Shown: positions 1 through 8,356, numbered from the stretch's first letter. The stretch: DNA of 57,107 bases from Desulfosporosinus cupriresistens (GCF_001707885.1 NZ_MASS01000025.1:1-57107), one strand, 5' to 3'. The notes: a model not told the origin generated them from the sequence alone. A program made the numbers and translations.

Positions 1-40
1 AAGACTATCGTGCCTTTCGTATCGCCAGGTAAACAAGCGA

Positions 41-70
41 AAAAGACTATCTCTGACGAGGTAGTCTTTT
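41..70 (+). terminator. Rho-independent terminator, dispersed-repeat copy 1
   Basis: An AAGACTA-type stem with a short loop is closed by TAGTCTTTT and ends in T residues. The gene it terminates lies outside the window. Nearly the same hairpin and its upstream AGGTAAACA flank recur near 2987-3029, and a diverged hairpin lies at 6881-6911. Confidence 0.6.
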
Positions 71-407
71 CTATGGTCTTCGTTGCTGATCAACCTTTAA
101 TCAAGACCAGAAACTGGGGAGTGATGTCTCGCTAAAGAGTCAGGCTAAAAAAAATTAGATCTTAAATACAAGATAAATGTCATAATAATGGCATTTATTT
201 TTGTTACATTTTAATTACCACATTATTCACTTTATCTACAAAGGGAAATTGTAAAGGAAGATTTAATCAGTATGTCTCAGATTGAAAAATCAACTTACAT
301 CAGGGAGCATTTTAATACATTATTTAAACATTCATTAACCTACGGATTGAGGATCATTGGTACACTCTTATTTTTAAAACGTGGATAAGCACGAAGGAGG
401 AGTAGTC
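71..407. other. Gene-free leader upstream of sufC
   Basis: No coding region of credible length is visible here. The stretch is AT-rich and must hold the sufC promoter, but I cannot pick one -35/-10 pair with confidence. No riboswitch-like fold was recognised. Confidence 0.5.
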
Positions 408-1160
408 ATGCTTGAAATTCAGGGAGCATCTCTAGTATCAGAAGGAGATGAAAGGGTTGAGATTCTGAAAAACATAAATCTAAAATTCTATGATAAAAAA
501 ATTTATGTTGTCACCGGTCCAAATGGCGGGGGTAAATCCTCACTGGCCAAAATCATTATGGGTGTCTTTAACACTACCTCAGGTAAAATTCTGCTTGATG
601 ATCAAGATATTACAAAAATGAATATTACAGAAAGAGCTCGTCTGGGTATTGGGTATGCTTTTCAGAGTCCACCTCGCTTTAAAGGCATAAAAGTTAAGGA
701 ACTTCTAAAAATGGCTGCCTCATTTAATCCTGAAAAAGAAAACATTTGTAATCTACTATATAACGTCGGATTATGTGCTCAGGATTATCTAAACAGGGAT
801 GTGGATGCCAGTCTCTCAGGGGGAGAAATGAAAAGGATTGAAATTGCGACCGTACTTGCCCGAAATCTAAAGATTGCAGTCTTTGACGAGCCAGAAGCAG
901 GGATTGATTTATGGAGTTTTCAAAAGCTCGCGGAAACATTTAAAACCATTCACATGAAATATGATACAACAATCATTATCATTTCCCACCAAGAGCGTAT
1001 TATGGAACTCGCAGATGAAATAATTTTAATGTCTAATGGAATGATCAGTGCGCAATCTGAAAGGGATATAATTCTTGCCGGAATTTTGAATAACGGTTCT
1101 TGTATGTGTAGCACTAAATGTGAGAAAGGAGTTGGTCAAAATGCTGGATGCGCTGGATAA
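408..1160 (+). CDS. sufC: SufC-like Fe-S cluster assembly ATPase
   Basis: This is an ABC-type ATPase of the SufC family, which powers the SufB scaffold during cytosolic Fe-S cluster assembly. In the 250-residue product the Walker A motif (GPNGGGKS) is at about residues 37-44, a Q-loop follows near 86, the LSGGE signature is at 136-140 and Walker B with EPEAGID follows at about 156-167. I start at the ATG at 408 because GAAGGAGG sits directly upstream; an in-frame GTG at 381 has no such site. The C-terminus carries an unusual Cys-rich tail (CMCSTKCE, then another Cys). The last 20 bases overlap the next gene, a SufB-type protein, so the two are translationally coupled. No sufS, sufU or sufD lies beside them, matching the minimal SufBC arrangement known from archaea and anaerobic bacteria. 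Confidence 0.9.
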   Translation: MLEIQGASLVSEGDERVEILKNINLKFYDKKIYVVTGPNGGGKSSLAKIIMGVFNTTSGKILLDDQDITKMNITERARLGIGYAFQSPPRFKGIKVKELLKMAASFNPEKENICNLLYNVGLCAQDYLNRDVDASLSGGEMKRIEIATVLARNLKIAVFDEPEAGIDLWSFQKLAETFKTIHMKYDTTIIIISHQERIMELADEIILMSNGMISAQSERDIILAGILNNGSCMCSTKCEKGVGQNAGCAG

Positions 1161-2061
1161 GCTGATGCTCGAAAAAGTGGCTGATCTCCATGAAATACCT
1201 GAGGGGGCTTTTAATATCCGGAAAAACGGCGAAGGGGTACAGCGAAATACAACTGCTAATATCGATATCGTCACCAAAAAGGATAAGTCAGGGATTGATG
1301 TGATCGTCAAGCCCTATACAAAAGGAGAAAGTGTTCATATTCCTGTTATTGTAACTCAAGACAATATCACAGATGTTGTCTATAATACGTTTGAAATTGG
1401 AGAGTACTCGGACGTTTTGGTCGTTGCGGGATGCGGAATCCATAATTCAGGAAACCACACATCACAACACGATGGAATACATAACTTTTTTGTTAGAAAA
1501 GGGGCGAAACTCAAGTACGTAGAAAAACACTATGGACAGGGTGAAGGACAAGGGCAGCGGGTTTTGAATCCAAAGACCATTATTGATGCCGAGGCAGGTT
1601 CCGTTGTCGAACTCGAACTTATTCAAATAAAGGGGATTGACCGCACAAAAAGGGAGACTGAAATCAGACTTTTAGATAACGCAAAGCTTGTGGTCACTGA
1701 ACGGCTCTTGACTTATATGGATCAAGAAGCGGAATCTAGTATTACTGTTGAATTATTGGGAGCAGATTCTTCAGCCCAAATTATTTCACGGTCTGTCGCT
1801 CAGGACAATTCCAAGCAAGAATTCTATTTTGATTTAGCTGGACAAAATAAAGGGCGTGGTCATATCCAATGCGATGCCATTATCATGCATAATGCCCAGG
1901 TTCATTCAACCCCGAGAATTTCTGCCTATCATAGTGAAGCACAACTTGTGCACGAAGCGGCCATTGGCCGAATCGAATCCGAACAGTTAATTAAATTAAT
2001 GTCAATTGGGTTCTCGGAGAAGGAAGCAGAGGATACCATTCTCAATGGTTTTCTTAAATAA
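1141..2061 (+). CDS. sufB: SufB/SufD-family Fe-S scaffold protein (minimal type)
   Basis: The 306-residue protein belongs to the SufB/SufD family: a beta-helix core (about residues 70-250) followed by a helical C-terminal part with the EAAIGRIESEQL and SIGFSEKEAEDTI signatures typical of the family. It is much shorter than the roughly 470-residue classical SufB, as expected for the minimal SufBC system that works without SufD. It would form the scaffold with the upstream SufC ATPase. The ATG at 1141 is chosen because GAGAAAGGAG lies 9-10 bases upstream; the in-frame GTG at 1120 lacks a site. No hairpin is obvious directly downstream. SufB versus SufD naming is by context; the family assignment is firm. 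Confidence 0.85.
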   Translation: MLDALDKLMLEKVADLHEIPEGAFNIRKNGEGVQRNTTANIDIVTKKDKSGIDVIVKPYTKGESVHIPVIVTQDNITDVVYNTFEIGEYSDVLVVAGCGIHNSGNHTSQHDGIHNFFVRKGAKLKYVEKHYGQGEGQGQRVLNPKTIIDAEAGSVVELELIQIKGIDRTKRETEIRLLDNAKLVVTERLLTYMDQEAESSITVELLGADSSAQIISRSVAQDNSKQEFYFDLAGQNKGRGHIQCDAIIMHNAQVHSTPRISAYHSEAQLVHEAAIGRIESEQLIKLMSIGFSEKEAEDTILNGFLK

Positions 2062-2124
2062 TTCCGTTTCTCCATCCCAGCATTAAAGATCACCAAACCC
2101 AAATTTGCTTGAATTAGTATTCCA

Positions 2125-2294
2125 TATGAAGGAGGTGAAAGTTGGCGTAGTGATCAAAATAATTTATTACTGACATCGGTGTATAACATCTGGAAATAGA
2201 CGTGGTTATTAATGGCGATGCAGTGAAGGTCTTAGTGGGTAAAACGAGTGAATATGGACCAATACTTAAGAGATTAGCAAAAAACAAGTTGTAG
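2125..2294 (+). pseudogene. DsrE-like gene remnant
   Basis: A good ribosome binding site (AAGGAGG, about 2129-2135) and a family-like N-terminus (KVGVVIK) run into a stop after about a dozen codons. In another frame the stretch ending at the TAG at 2292-2294 reads EIDVVINGDAVKVLVGKT and then a short tail, which resembles the middle of DsrE/DsrF-like small sulfur-relay proteins. The central part of such a gene is missing. I infer a deleted and frameshifted DsrE-like gene. The assignment rests on remembered family patterns and is moderate. Confidence 0.45.
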
Positions 2295-2319
2295 AAATAA
2301 TGATTATGGGGAGGGGTTT

Positions 2320-2745
2320 ATGTTGTTGAAAAAAATATTGGTGGCCACAGATGCTTCAGAGTTTTCACGACGAGCGTTGATAACTGCATTAGAGTTTGCT
2401 CATAAATTTAATGCGCAAGTTGAGCTTCTGTTCGTTATGCCCGGGCCGGTAGTGTATGACTCTAGTGTTTATGCTTATAGAGTTTCGTCGGAACAAATTG
2501 AACAACAAGGTGAGTTTGTATTAAAAGCTACACTTGAAGGAATCGATATTAGTGATGTCACCTTGATTAAGAAAAAAATACAGGGAAAACCAGCGAACAT
2601 TATTTTGAAAGAAGTTGAAAATGAGAACATTGACTTAGTCGTGATGGGGAGCCATGGCTATGGAGCGATTGCTGGTTCCTTATTAGGTAGTGTTAGTCAG
2701 CATGTCCTCCACAGAGCAAAATGTCCGGTGCTAATAGTAAAGTGA
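2320..2745 (+). CDS. Universal stress protein, UspA family
   Basis: This is a 141-residue single-domain Usp protein with a Rossmann-like alpha/beta fold. It begins KKILVATDASEFSRRAL, the usual first strand with its conserved Asp. Near the C-terminus it has the ATP-binding signature G-2x-G-9x-G-S (GSHGYG followed by GSVS), so it probably binds ATP. It ends with the usual CPVLIVK strand. The ATG start has GGGGAGGGG upstream. It stands directly after the DsrE-like remnant and before a tiny zinc-ribbon gene. Usp proteins of this type are cytosolic and linked to stress or energy-state responses; the specific role here is unknown. Confidence 0.9.
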   Translation: MLLKKILVATDASEFSRRALITALEFAHKFNAQVELLFVMPGPVVYDSSVYAYRVSSEQIEQQGEFVLKATLEGIDISDVTLIKKKIQGKPANIILKEVENENIDLVVMGSHGYGAIAGSLLGSVSQHVLHRAKCPVLIVK

Positions 2746-2800
2746 AAAGTGAACGCTGCGAGTCAATGTTGCATAATTTTAGAAAGGATGGGGTTATTAT

Positions 2801-2941
2801 ATGACTAAGTGTGAAAATTGTGGAGTTGAGGTTTTAACAGAGGATTTGTATGAGGCTAACGGTTTAAAGGTATGTGAGGCCTGTCAGCTAAAAAGTGCCA
2901 GTCTTTTGTCTCCGTCTCAACCATGCAGTTCAGAAAAATAG
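2801..2941 (+). CDS. Small zinc-ribbon-like protein (46 aa)
   Basis: A short reading frame starts at the ATG at 2801, with AGAAAGGATGGGG upstream as ribosome binding site. It encodes 46 residues with two CxxC knuckles (CENC at residues 4-7 and CEAC at about 25-28) separated by roughly 20 residues, the spacing expected of a small zinc ribbon. A further Cys lies near the C-terminus. It follows the usp gene by 55 bases and is followed by a terminator-like hairpin at about 2999-3029, so the two are probably co-transcribed. I do not recognise a named family beyond the metal-binding pattern; function unknown. Confidence 0.65.
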   Translation: MTKCENCGVEVLTEDLYEANGLKVCEACQLKSASLLSPSQPCSSEK

Positions 2942-2998
2942 TCCTCCATGGTGAGGCGCAAGCCCTTGGAAAAAGAGGTTATCACTAGGTAAACATGT

Positions 2999-3029
2999 AA
3001 GAGACTATCTCTAATGAGGTAGCCTCTTT
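2999..3029 (+). terminator. Terminator, dispersed-repeat copy 2
   Basis: The hairpin pairs AAGAGACTATCT with AGGTAGCCTCTTT. It closes the usp/zinc-ribbon unit and matches the hairpin at 41-70, including the AGGTAAACA flank. Confidence 0.65.
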
Positions 3030-3083
3030 GCGTTACGAAAGAAAGACAATAAGTAAACGAAAATGCCCCAGCGGTTTCCGCGT

Positions 3084-3491
3084 TTACTTTTCAGCAGATA
3101 ATTGGTTACAATCTTTGTTACGGTTATCGTTTATATTACAATTGGTAGCATAGAATTCAAGTTTATAATCAATTATTTTAAGGTTTTCTTTCAAATTATC
3201 CATCTGTTTAAGAACCTCTTTACGATGGTCAAGAAACATTTGCCGTCGGATTTCTATGGTATCATCCCCTTGCAGACACCATCCAATATATTGCTTGATT
3301 TGTTTAATCGGCATACCCGTGTTTTTCAGACAACAAATAAGTTTCAGCCAATCTAGATCACTGTCTGAGAATTCTCTATTTCCTGTTTTGCTTCGATCTA
3401 CAAATGGCAATAGACCTTCTTTGTCATAATATCGTATTGTGTGAGCTGTAAGATCAAATTTTTTAGCAACTTGGCTAATCGTATATCCCAT
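3084..3491 (-). CDS. MerR-family transcriptional regulator
   Basis: The 135-residue protein has an N-terminal MerR winged helix-turn-helix (ISQVAKKFDLTAHTIRYYDKEGLLP, about residues 5-29), then the conserved recognition region ending near GMPIKQIKQYI, then a long dimerisation helix. The effector region has isolated Cys residues (one in the WCLQGD stretch and two near the C-terminus) rather than the metal-binding loop of CueR or ZntR, so it resembles the AdhR/NmlR/YraB-like branch that senses reactive or organic compounds. It is divergent from an MFS transporter gene. MerR-type promoters with 19-bp spacers lie in front of that transporter and, in matching form, in front of the DUF362 gene 3 kb away, suggesting a small regulon. 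The effector is unknown. Confidence 0.88.
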   Translation of the reverse strand: MGYTISQVAKKFDLTAHTIRYYDKEGLLPFVDRSKTGNREFSDSDLDWLKLICCLKNTGMPIKQIKQYIGWCLQGDDTIEIRRQMFLDHRKEVLKQMDNLKENLKIIDYKLEFYATNCNINDNRNKDCNQLSAEK

Positions 3492-3569
3492 ATAAAAACT
3501 CCTCTATATTGGAAAATTAAAATAAAATGCCATAAAAATTAGAATAAAAAAACTTTGTTCAAAAAGAAC

Positions 3570-3600
3570 TTGACTTAGAGCTAACTTTAAATGGTAACTT
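3570..3600 (+). promoter_or_regulatory. MerR-type promoter/operator for the MFS gene
   Basis: TTGACT (3570-3575) and TAACTT (3595-3600) are separated by 19 bases, the long spacer typical of MerR-activated promoters. The spacer contains the near-palindrome TTAGAGCTAACTTTAA (about 3575-3590). It lies between the divergent MerR regulator and the MFS gene and points at the latter. Confidence 0.6.
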
Positions 3601-3775
3601 TAAGTATAAGCGTCTTAATTCTGAATTTCAAGCATTTAAATAAAATGGAAGGAACTATTGATTATGCTCTAGCAAATTGGTATTACTCAACATAGTTCAA
3701 GATAAACAAAGATTAATAGGTATAGAATAAATGTAAATTATTTTACTAATTATTGAGAAGGGGCTTGAGATCAGA

Positions 3776-4978
3776 TTGTTGAAACAAATCAAAGTTCAAA
3801 CTAACGATTTTAAATTAAGTAAATTTTTAGTCTTAGTAATGGCGGTAGCTAGTGGTGTCACTGTGGCCAATTTATATTATATTCAGCCATTACTTGTAGA
3901 TATAGCTGACACTTTTCATGTGACTCAAGTTAGTGTGGGCTTTGTAGCAATGCTTACACAGATCGGATATGCCCTTGGAATGCTTTTTATATTGCCTTTG
4001 GCGGATATTAAGGAAAAAAGATTTCTGATTATCACGATGTTGCTTTGCTCAGCAAGTGCGCTAATGCTCGTATTTTTTTCTGGTAGTATAACAGTGATTT
4101 CAATTGCATCGTTTGCTGTAGGTTTCACTTCTGTGGTGCCTCAACTAATCGTTCCTTTCGCAGCGCAGCTGGCCAATCCAAAAGAGCGCGGGAAGATTAT
4201 CGGGACTGTTATGAGTGGTTTGCTGATAGGCATATTGGTTTCACGAACCTTCAGTGGTTTTGTGGGTGAATATTGGGGATGGCGAATGGTGTATTTGATT
4301 GCAGCGGCTTTGATGATCATATTGGCCATATTCTTAAGCAGAATACTGCCTTTATGCCCTCCCACCTCAAGTATAAAATACAAAGAATTGTTTAAATCTA
4401 TGGTGAACTTAACAAAAAGCCTTCCTGTATTAAGAGAAGCATCCCTTAACGGAGCACTGATGTTTGCAGCATTCAGTGCATTTTGGACAACACTTATATT
4501 TTTACTGGAGAGCTCGCACTATAAAATGGGGTCAGATGCTGCCGGTTTGTTTGGGTTGGTTGGTGTCACAGGAGCCACGGCTGCCCCTTTTGTCGGCAGG
4601 ATAGCCGACGAACGCAGCCCAAGATTTACAATCGGAATAGCTATGATTTCGGTAATGCTCTCTTATCTCTGTTTTTTTGTTTTCGGGTTTAAATTGTGGG
4701 GGTTGATTATCGGTGTTATTTTGCTTGATTTTGGTGTTCAGTCATGTCAGATTTCCAATCAGGCTAGAGTACACGCCCTAAACAATGAAGCACGTAATAG
4801 AATCAATACGGTCTACATGGTTTCGTATTTTATCGGAGGAGCTCTTGGCTCTTATCTGGGCTCATTCTCCTATGCCCATTTCAAATGGTATGGAGTTTGC
4901 GTTTTGGGACTCTTGACCCAATTGATAGCTGTTGTCATACATAGGAGTTATAAAGCAAAAACCTTGACATCTAAATAA
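3776..4978 (+). CDS. MFS transporter (drug/metabolite efflux type)
   Basis: This is a 400-residue major facilitator superfamily protein with about 12 predicted hydrophobic segments. The first helix region carries VASGVTVANLYYIQPLL, a start shared with YnfM-like and related bacterial efflux MFS proteins; the MFS motif between TM2 and TM3 appears as LPLADIKEKR. The start is one of two adjacent TTG codons (3776 or 3779); GAGAAGGGG lies upstream. It would export a small compound across the cytoplasmic membrane. The gene is divergent from a MerR regulator and carries a MerR-type promoter, so it is likely induced by that regulator's effector. The substrate cannot be told from sequence. Confidence 0.85.
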   Translation: MLKQIKVQTNDFKLSKFLVLVMAVASGVTVANLYYIQPLLVDIADTFHVTQVSVGFVAMLTQIGYALGMLFILPLADIKEKRFLIITMLLCSASALMLVFFSGSITVISIASFAVGFTSVVPQLIVPFAAQLANPKERGKIIGTVMSGLLIGILVSRTFSGFVGEYWGWRMVYLIAAALMIILAIFLSRILPLCPPTSSIKYKELFKSMVNLTKSLPVLREASLNGALMFAAFSAFWTTLIFLLESSHYKMGSDAAGLFGLVGVTGATAAPFVGRIADERSPRFTIGIAMISVMLSYLCFFVFGFKLWGLIIGVILLDFGVQSCQISNQARVHALNNEARNRINTVYMVSYFIGGALGSYLGSFSYAHFKWYGVCVLGLLTQLIAVVIHRSYKAKTLTSK

Positions 4979-5042
4979 ACATATTCGACAAGTGTCCAGG
5001 AACCTGAGATTAGGTGTCTCATGTAAAAGTAAAGTTAAACTA

Positions 5043-5092
5043 AAAAATAGGCTCAGCAGGTATAAACCAGCTTAACCTATTTTTACTTTTTG
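5043..5092. terminator. Terminator between the convergent MFS and DUF362 genes
   Basis: AAAATAGG at the left pairs with CCTATTTTT at the right around an internal AGC/GCT helix, and T-rich runs flank both sides. It can serve the MFS gene on the plus strand and the DUF362 gene on the minus strand. Confidence 0.6.
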
Positions 5093-5192
5093 GTTTAGTT
5101 GAATGATGATATTTGTTAACACTTCAAATAGAATTCAAGAGAAACGAAGAAGATACCTCAATGCATAATTAACAAAACTGGGTGTGGGCGCA

Positions 5193-6299
5193 TTAAATTG
5201 TAATCAACTCATATTCTTTGTTGCCCAGACCCATCTTTACTGCATGGTCAATACACACTTTCCAGTCGGTATTGGGGCCAATATCGGTAAAGTGATCATG
5301 ATGTGTATGAGCGCTTTTCTCAAGAAGACTGCCTGCCATGACTGGCTGACGGTTTACCGCATCTGCGCAGGCAACATCCAGGGCAACCGGATCAAAAGAC
5401 GCAAACATACCGACGTTCGGAACAATGGGCACATCGTTTTCTGCATGACAGTCGCAGAATGGAGATACATCAATTACCAAACTGATGTGGAAGTGAGGGC
5501 GTTCATGCAACACCGCCCAAGTGTATTCGGCCATTTTTTTATTTAAGATGTCATTAGACTCATCCCAGGCGGCCATAATAGCACTCGTTGGGCAAACGCC
5601 GATACAGCGTCCACAGCCGACACATTTGCTGTGATCTATGGAAGCTTTGCTCTCACTGACGGTAATAGCACTGTGAGCACATATTTTAGTGCACATGGCG
5701 CAGCCTATACATTGCTCATGAGAAACACGGGGTTTTCCGCTGCTGTGCATTTCCATCTTACCTGCGCGTGAACCACAACCCATACCGATATTTTTTATCG
5801 CACCGCCAAAACCAGTTAGCTCATGCCCCTTGAAATGATTCAGCGATATTAAAATGTCGGCATCCATAATCGCATGTCCGATTTTTGCTTCCTTGATATA
5901 TTCACCGCCCTCGACAGGAACTAAAACCTCATCGGTACCTTTCAGACCATCGCCAATCAGCACGTGACAACCGGTGGAAAAGGGAGAGTAGCCATTGACA
6001 TAAGCAGAATCAAGATGGTCAAGAGCATTTTTTCTGCCGCCGACATATAACGTATTGCAATCTGTTAAAAACGGTTTTCCACCCAGTTCTTTGACAATGT
6101 CCACCACTGTTTTGGCAAAATTGGGGCGAAGATAGGCTAAATTACCTGGCTCGCCAAAATGAATTTTTATTGAGGTGTATTTTTTGTCAAAATCAATTTC
6201 ACCAATACCTGCTGTTTTGATCAGACGGCTTAACTTCTGTTGGAGATTTTCCTTCATGGTCGTGTGCATGTCTGTAAAATATACCTTTGATTTTTCCAT
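5193..6299 (-). CDS. DUF362 domain protein with two 4Fe-4S clusters
   Basis: The 368-residue protein matches the DUF362 family: an N-terminal part with IKIHFGEPGN and FLTDCNTLY, a central SLNHFKGHELTGFGGAIKN signature, and a bacterial ferredoxin insert with two 4Fe-4S motifs (CIGCAMCTKIC and CVGCGRCIGVC). Such proteins are cytosolic Fe-S proteins of unsettled function. I start at the ATG at 6299, which has GGAGGT about 10 bases upstream; a longer in-frame extension to 6377 lacks a site. The promoter in front of it has the long-spacer form of MerR-regulated promoters and resembles the one of the nearby MFS gene, suggesting shared control. It is convergent with that gene and stands alone. Confidence 0.85.
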   Translation of the reverse strand: MEKSKVYFTDMHTTMKENLQQKLSRLIKTAGIGEIDFDKKYTSIKIHFGEPGNLAYLRPNFAKTVVDIVKELGGKPFLTDCNTLYVGGRKNALDHLDSAYVNGYSPFSTGCHVLIGDGLKGTDEVLVPVEGGEYIKEAKIGHAIMDADILISLNHFKGHELTGFGGAIKNIGMGCGSRAGKMEMHSSGKPRVSHEQCIGCAMCTKICAHSAITVSESKASIDHSKCVGCGRCIGVCPTSAIMAAWDESNDILNKKMAEYTWAVLHERPHFHISLVIDVSPFCDCHAENDVPIVPNVGMFASFDPVALDVACADAVNRQPVMAGSLLEKSAHTHHDHFTDIGPNTDWKVCIDHAVKMGLGNKEYELITI

Positions 6300-6379
6300 A
6301 CTTAAATAACCTCCAAATATTTGTGATTCTAATACGGAGTTTGATGACCTAAATGCTAGCTCTATTACTCTTTTCAATT

Positions 6380-6410
6380 AGCATAAACCTTAAAGGGTAC
6401 TTTAAGTCAA
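6380..6410 (-). promoter_or_regulatory. MerR-type promoter/operator for the DUF362 gene
   Basis: Read on the minus strand, TTGACT (6405-6410) and TATGCT (6380-6385) are separated by exactly 19 bases. The spacer holds the dyad CTTAAAG...CTTTAAG. Both the -35 and the left half-site match the MFS promoter at 3570-3600. Confidence 0.6.
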
Positions 6411-6637
6411 GTGAAAAATGAATTTGTAATTAAATAATTTTCATTTCGAAATTGTTAAGAATTACTTCAGACAACAAATCTCAATCCTATTTTTAGGGCG
6501 ATTAACTTAACGTATCTTAAAACTAGTGTAGAAAAAGATACAATTATGTTTTTGAAGTTTGTTCAGCTGAACTGGTAACAGATAACTCTATTAGGACATA
6601 TATTGTCATTAGGTATTAACAATATATTCCATCAGGA

Positions 6638-6831
6638 TGGGAGCTCTATGGCTAATAAATAGAAAACGCTAACCAATGGGCTGCTTAGGACTTGCATGGG
6701 CTCGGGAATATTCCTATAAACTGGAGCACAGCAGTTTATTTGGGAGAATCCGGGATTGTATCGCCACCAAATTCCCAATCTATTCTCGTTATCTTAATCT
6801 TACTTCTTGGATTTATGGCGCCTAAATTTTA
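6638..6831 (+). pseudogene. Possible gene relic, unrecognised
   Basis: After GATGGGAG and an ATG near 6648 the frame stops within five codons. A different frame reads a short hydrophobic C-terminal-like segment (SILVILILLLGFMAPKF) ending in a TAA just before a strong hairpin at 6815-6845. Stops interrupt any longer frame. It may be the decayed end of a small membrane protein gene; I recognise no family. The rest of 6411-7038 shows no gene. Confidence 0.2.
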
Positions 6832-6845
6832 AGGTGCCATTTTCT
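6815..6845 (+). terminator. Terminator-like hairpin
   Basis: ATGGCGCCT pairs with AGGTGCCAT (one G-U pair) and is followed by TTTTCT. It directly follows the possible gene relic. Confidence 0.5.
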
Positions 6846-6880
6846 AAAGGCTTTTACAAGAAAATGTAACATGTTAGACG

Positions 6881-6911
6881 TAAGAGATTACCCTATAGAG
6901 GTAGTCTTTTT
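6881..6911 (+). terminator. Terminator-like hairpin, dispersed-repeat copy 3
   Basis: AAGAGATTACC pairs with GGTAGTCTTTT, with G-U pairs, ending in TTTTT. It resembles the hairpins at 41-70 and 2999-3029. No intact gene precedes it on the plus strand. Confidence 0.5.
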
Positions 6912-7038
6912 GTTTATCTTAAGCATGTTGTTTTTTTTACTTTCATTTTGTGTAGAATCAGACAAGGATTTTCTGAGTTTATGGCGAATCAATGTATGTT
7001 GAAACAAATGAAAAGAGTATTGAGGAGTTTAACGATAA

Positions 7039-8226
7039 ATGAAGAATATTCGCCTTATACATAGTAAAGTGATCGTCAGTATCATAGGAGTCTTGCTTTT
7101 TACTGCTACAGCAGTTCCAGCACGCGCGGATAACCTGCAACAACAGTTACATCAATCACAACAACAAGTTAATCAATTAAAAGGCACATTGAATGCCCAA
7201 AAGAACAAAGTGTCTACGGCAACGACACAAGTATTGACACTAAAGCAATCCGTTCAGGCGTTGAATAATAGCATAGCGCGGGATCAAGTATTATTGACAG
7301 ATGAACAACATCATCTTCAAGAATTAGAAGATCAACAACAGAAGCTCGAGGTTGAGCGCCAGGAACATATTAAAGCCTTAGGGAAGTTTTTAAAAAGTAA
7401 CTATGAGGATGGTGCGTCAACATATTTAGCCGTATTGCTAGACGCTACAAGTTTACCTGATTTTATAGAACGAGCGGACAAAATTCAGATGATTGTTGGT
7501 ACCTATGGTAAGCTTCAAAAAGAAATTATCGCTTTAAACGAAACTATGAACACCCAAAAAGAAAGCATAAACCAAAAGAAGGCAAGTATTCAAGTCGCGT
7601 TACAAGATAAAGAACAAACTCAGCAAGCCGTTCAACAAGCTCTCGACAAACAAAAAGCTGTTCTTGCGCAATTAAGCGCTAATGAAAAAGCGACCGTGAA
7701 TGCTTCTTTGTCTGCCCAAGCAAATGTAAGCAGAATTAAGAAATTGATTGAACAGGAAGCGCTTGAAGCAGCTTATGCTAAAAATAGTGCCAATTCTGCG
7801 ACTTCCAGTCCAGCAGGGTCTGGAGGGGGAGTCGCAGGTACTGTTAAAGTTTCAGGTGGGGCGAAACAAATACTTAGTTTTGCAGCTAAGTTTCTCGGCA
7901 CGCCTTATGTTTGGGGAGGCACAAGTCCATCGCCTGGATTTGATTGTTCAGGATATGTGCAATATGTATATCGGCAGGCCGGTATCTCGTTGAATCGAAC
8001 ATCAGAGCAGCAGTTTAACAATGGAGTTTCCGTTTCAAGGTCAGAATTACGTGCAGGGGATTTAGTGTTTTTTCACACATACTCTTCAGGCGCTTCCCAT
8101 GTTGGTATCTATGTGGGGAATAATACGATGATTAATTCGTCCAATGGTGGCGTATCATATGATGACATGACAAATTCTTATTGGAAGGCCAGGTATTTAG
8201 GAGCTCGGCGTGTTATCGCTCCCTAA
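7039..8226 (+). CDS. Secreted NlpC/P60 peptidoglycan endopeptidase with coiled coil
   Basis: The 395-residue protein begins with a Sec signal peptide (positive N-terminus, a hydrophobic stretch at about residues 11-26, then PARA). A long Gln/Lys-rich coiled coil follows (about 31-240), then a Ser/Gly linker (about 246-270) and a C-terminal NlpC/P60 domain (about 275-395). The catalytic Cys is in FDCSGYVQYVY and the His in SHVGIYVG. Such enzymes cut stem peptides of peptidoglycan outside the cell during growth or separation; the coiled-coil form resembles CwlO/PcsB-like enzymes. GAGGAG lies upstream of the ATG. It is a single gene closed by a strong terminator at 8237-8281. Confidence 0.9.
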   Translation: MKNIRLIHSKVIVSIIGVLLFTATAVPARADNLQQQLHQSQQQVNQLKGTLNAQKNKVSTATTQVLTLKQSVQALNNSIARDQVLLTDEQHHLQELEDQQQKLEVERQEHIKALGKFLKSNYEDGASTYLAVLLDATSLPDFIERADKIQMIVGTYGKLQKEIIALNETMNTQKESINQKKASIQVALQDKEQTQQAVQQALDKQKAVLAQLSANEKATVNASLSAQANVSRIKKLIEQEALEAAYAKNSANSATSSPAGSGGGVAGTVKVSGGAKQILSFAAKFLGTPYVWGGTSPSPGFDCSGYVQYVYRQAGISLNRTSEQQFNNGVSVSRSELRAGDLVFFHTYSSGASHVGIYVGNNTMINSSNGGVSYDDMTNSYWKARYLGARRVIAP

Positions 8227-8236
8227 CTAAGGAATC

Positions 8237-8281
8237 AAAAAGAAGGCGTCCTTCTATAGATGAAGAACGCCTTCTTTTTGG
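8237..8281 (+). terminator. Rho-independent terminator
   Basis: AAAAAGAAGGCGT pairs with ACGCCTTCTTTTT, followed by T residues. It ends the NlpC/P60 gene. Confidence 0.85.
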
Positions 8282-8356
8282 TTACGCCCTAATGTCTTGG
8301 TGTCTTGGGGAATCTCTATACATGCTCTAAAGTTGAATTAATTTTCTGCCGTTTTA

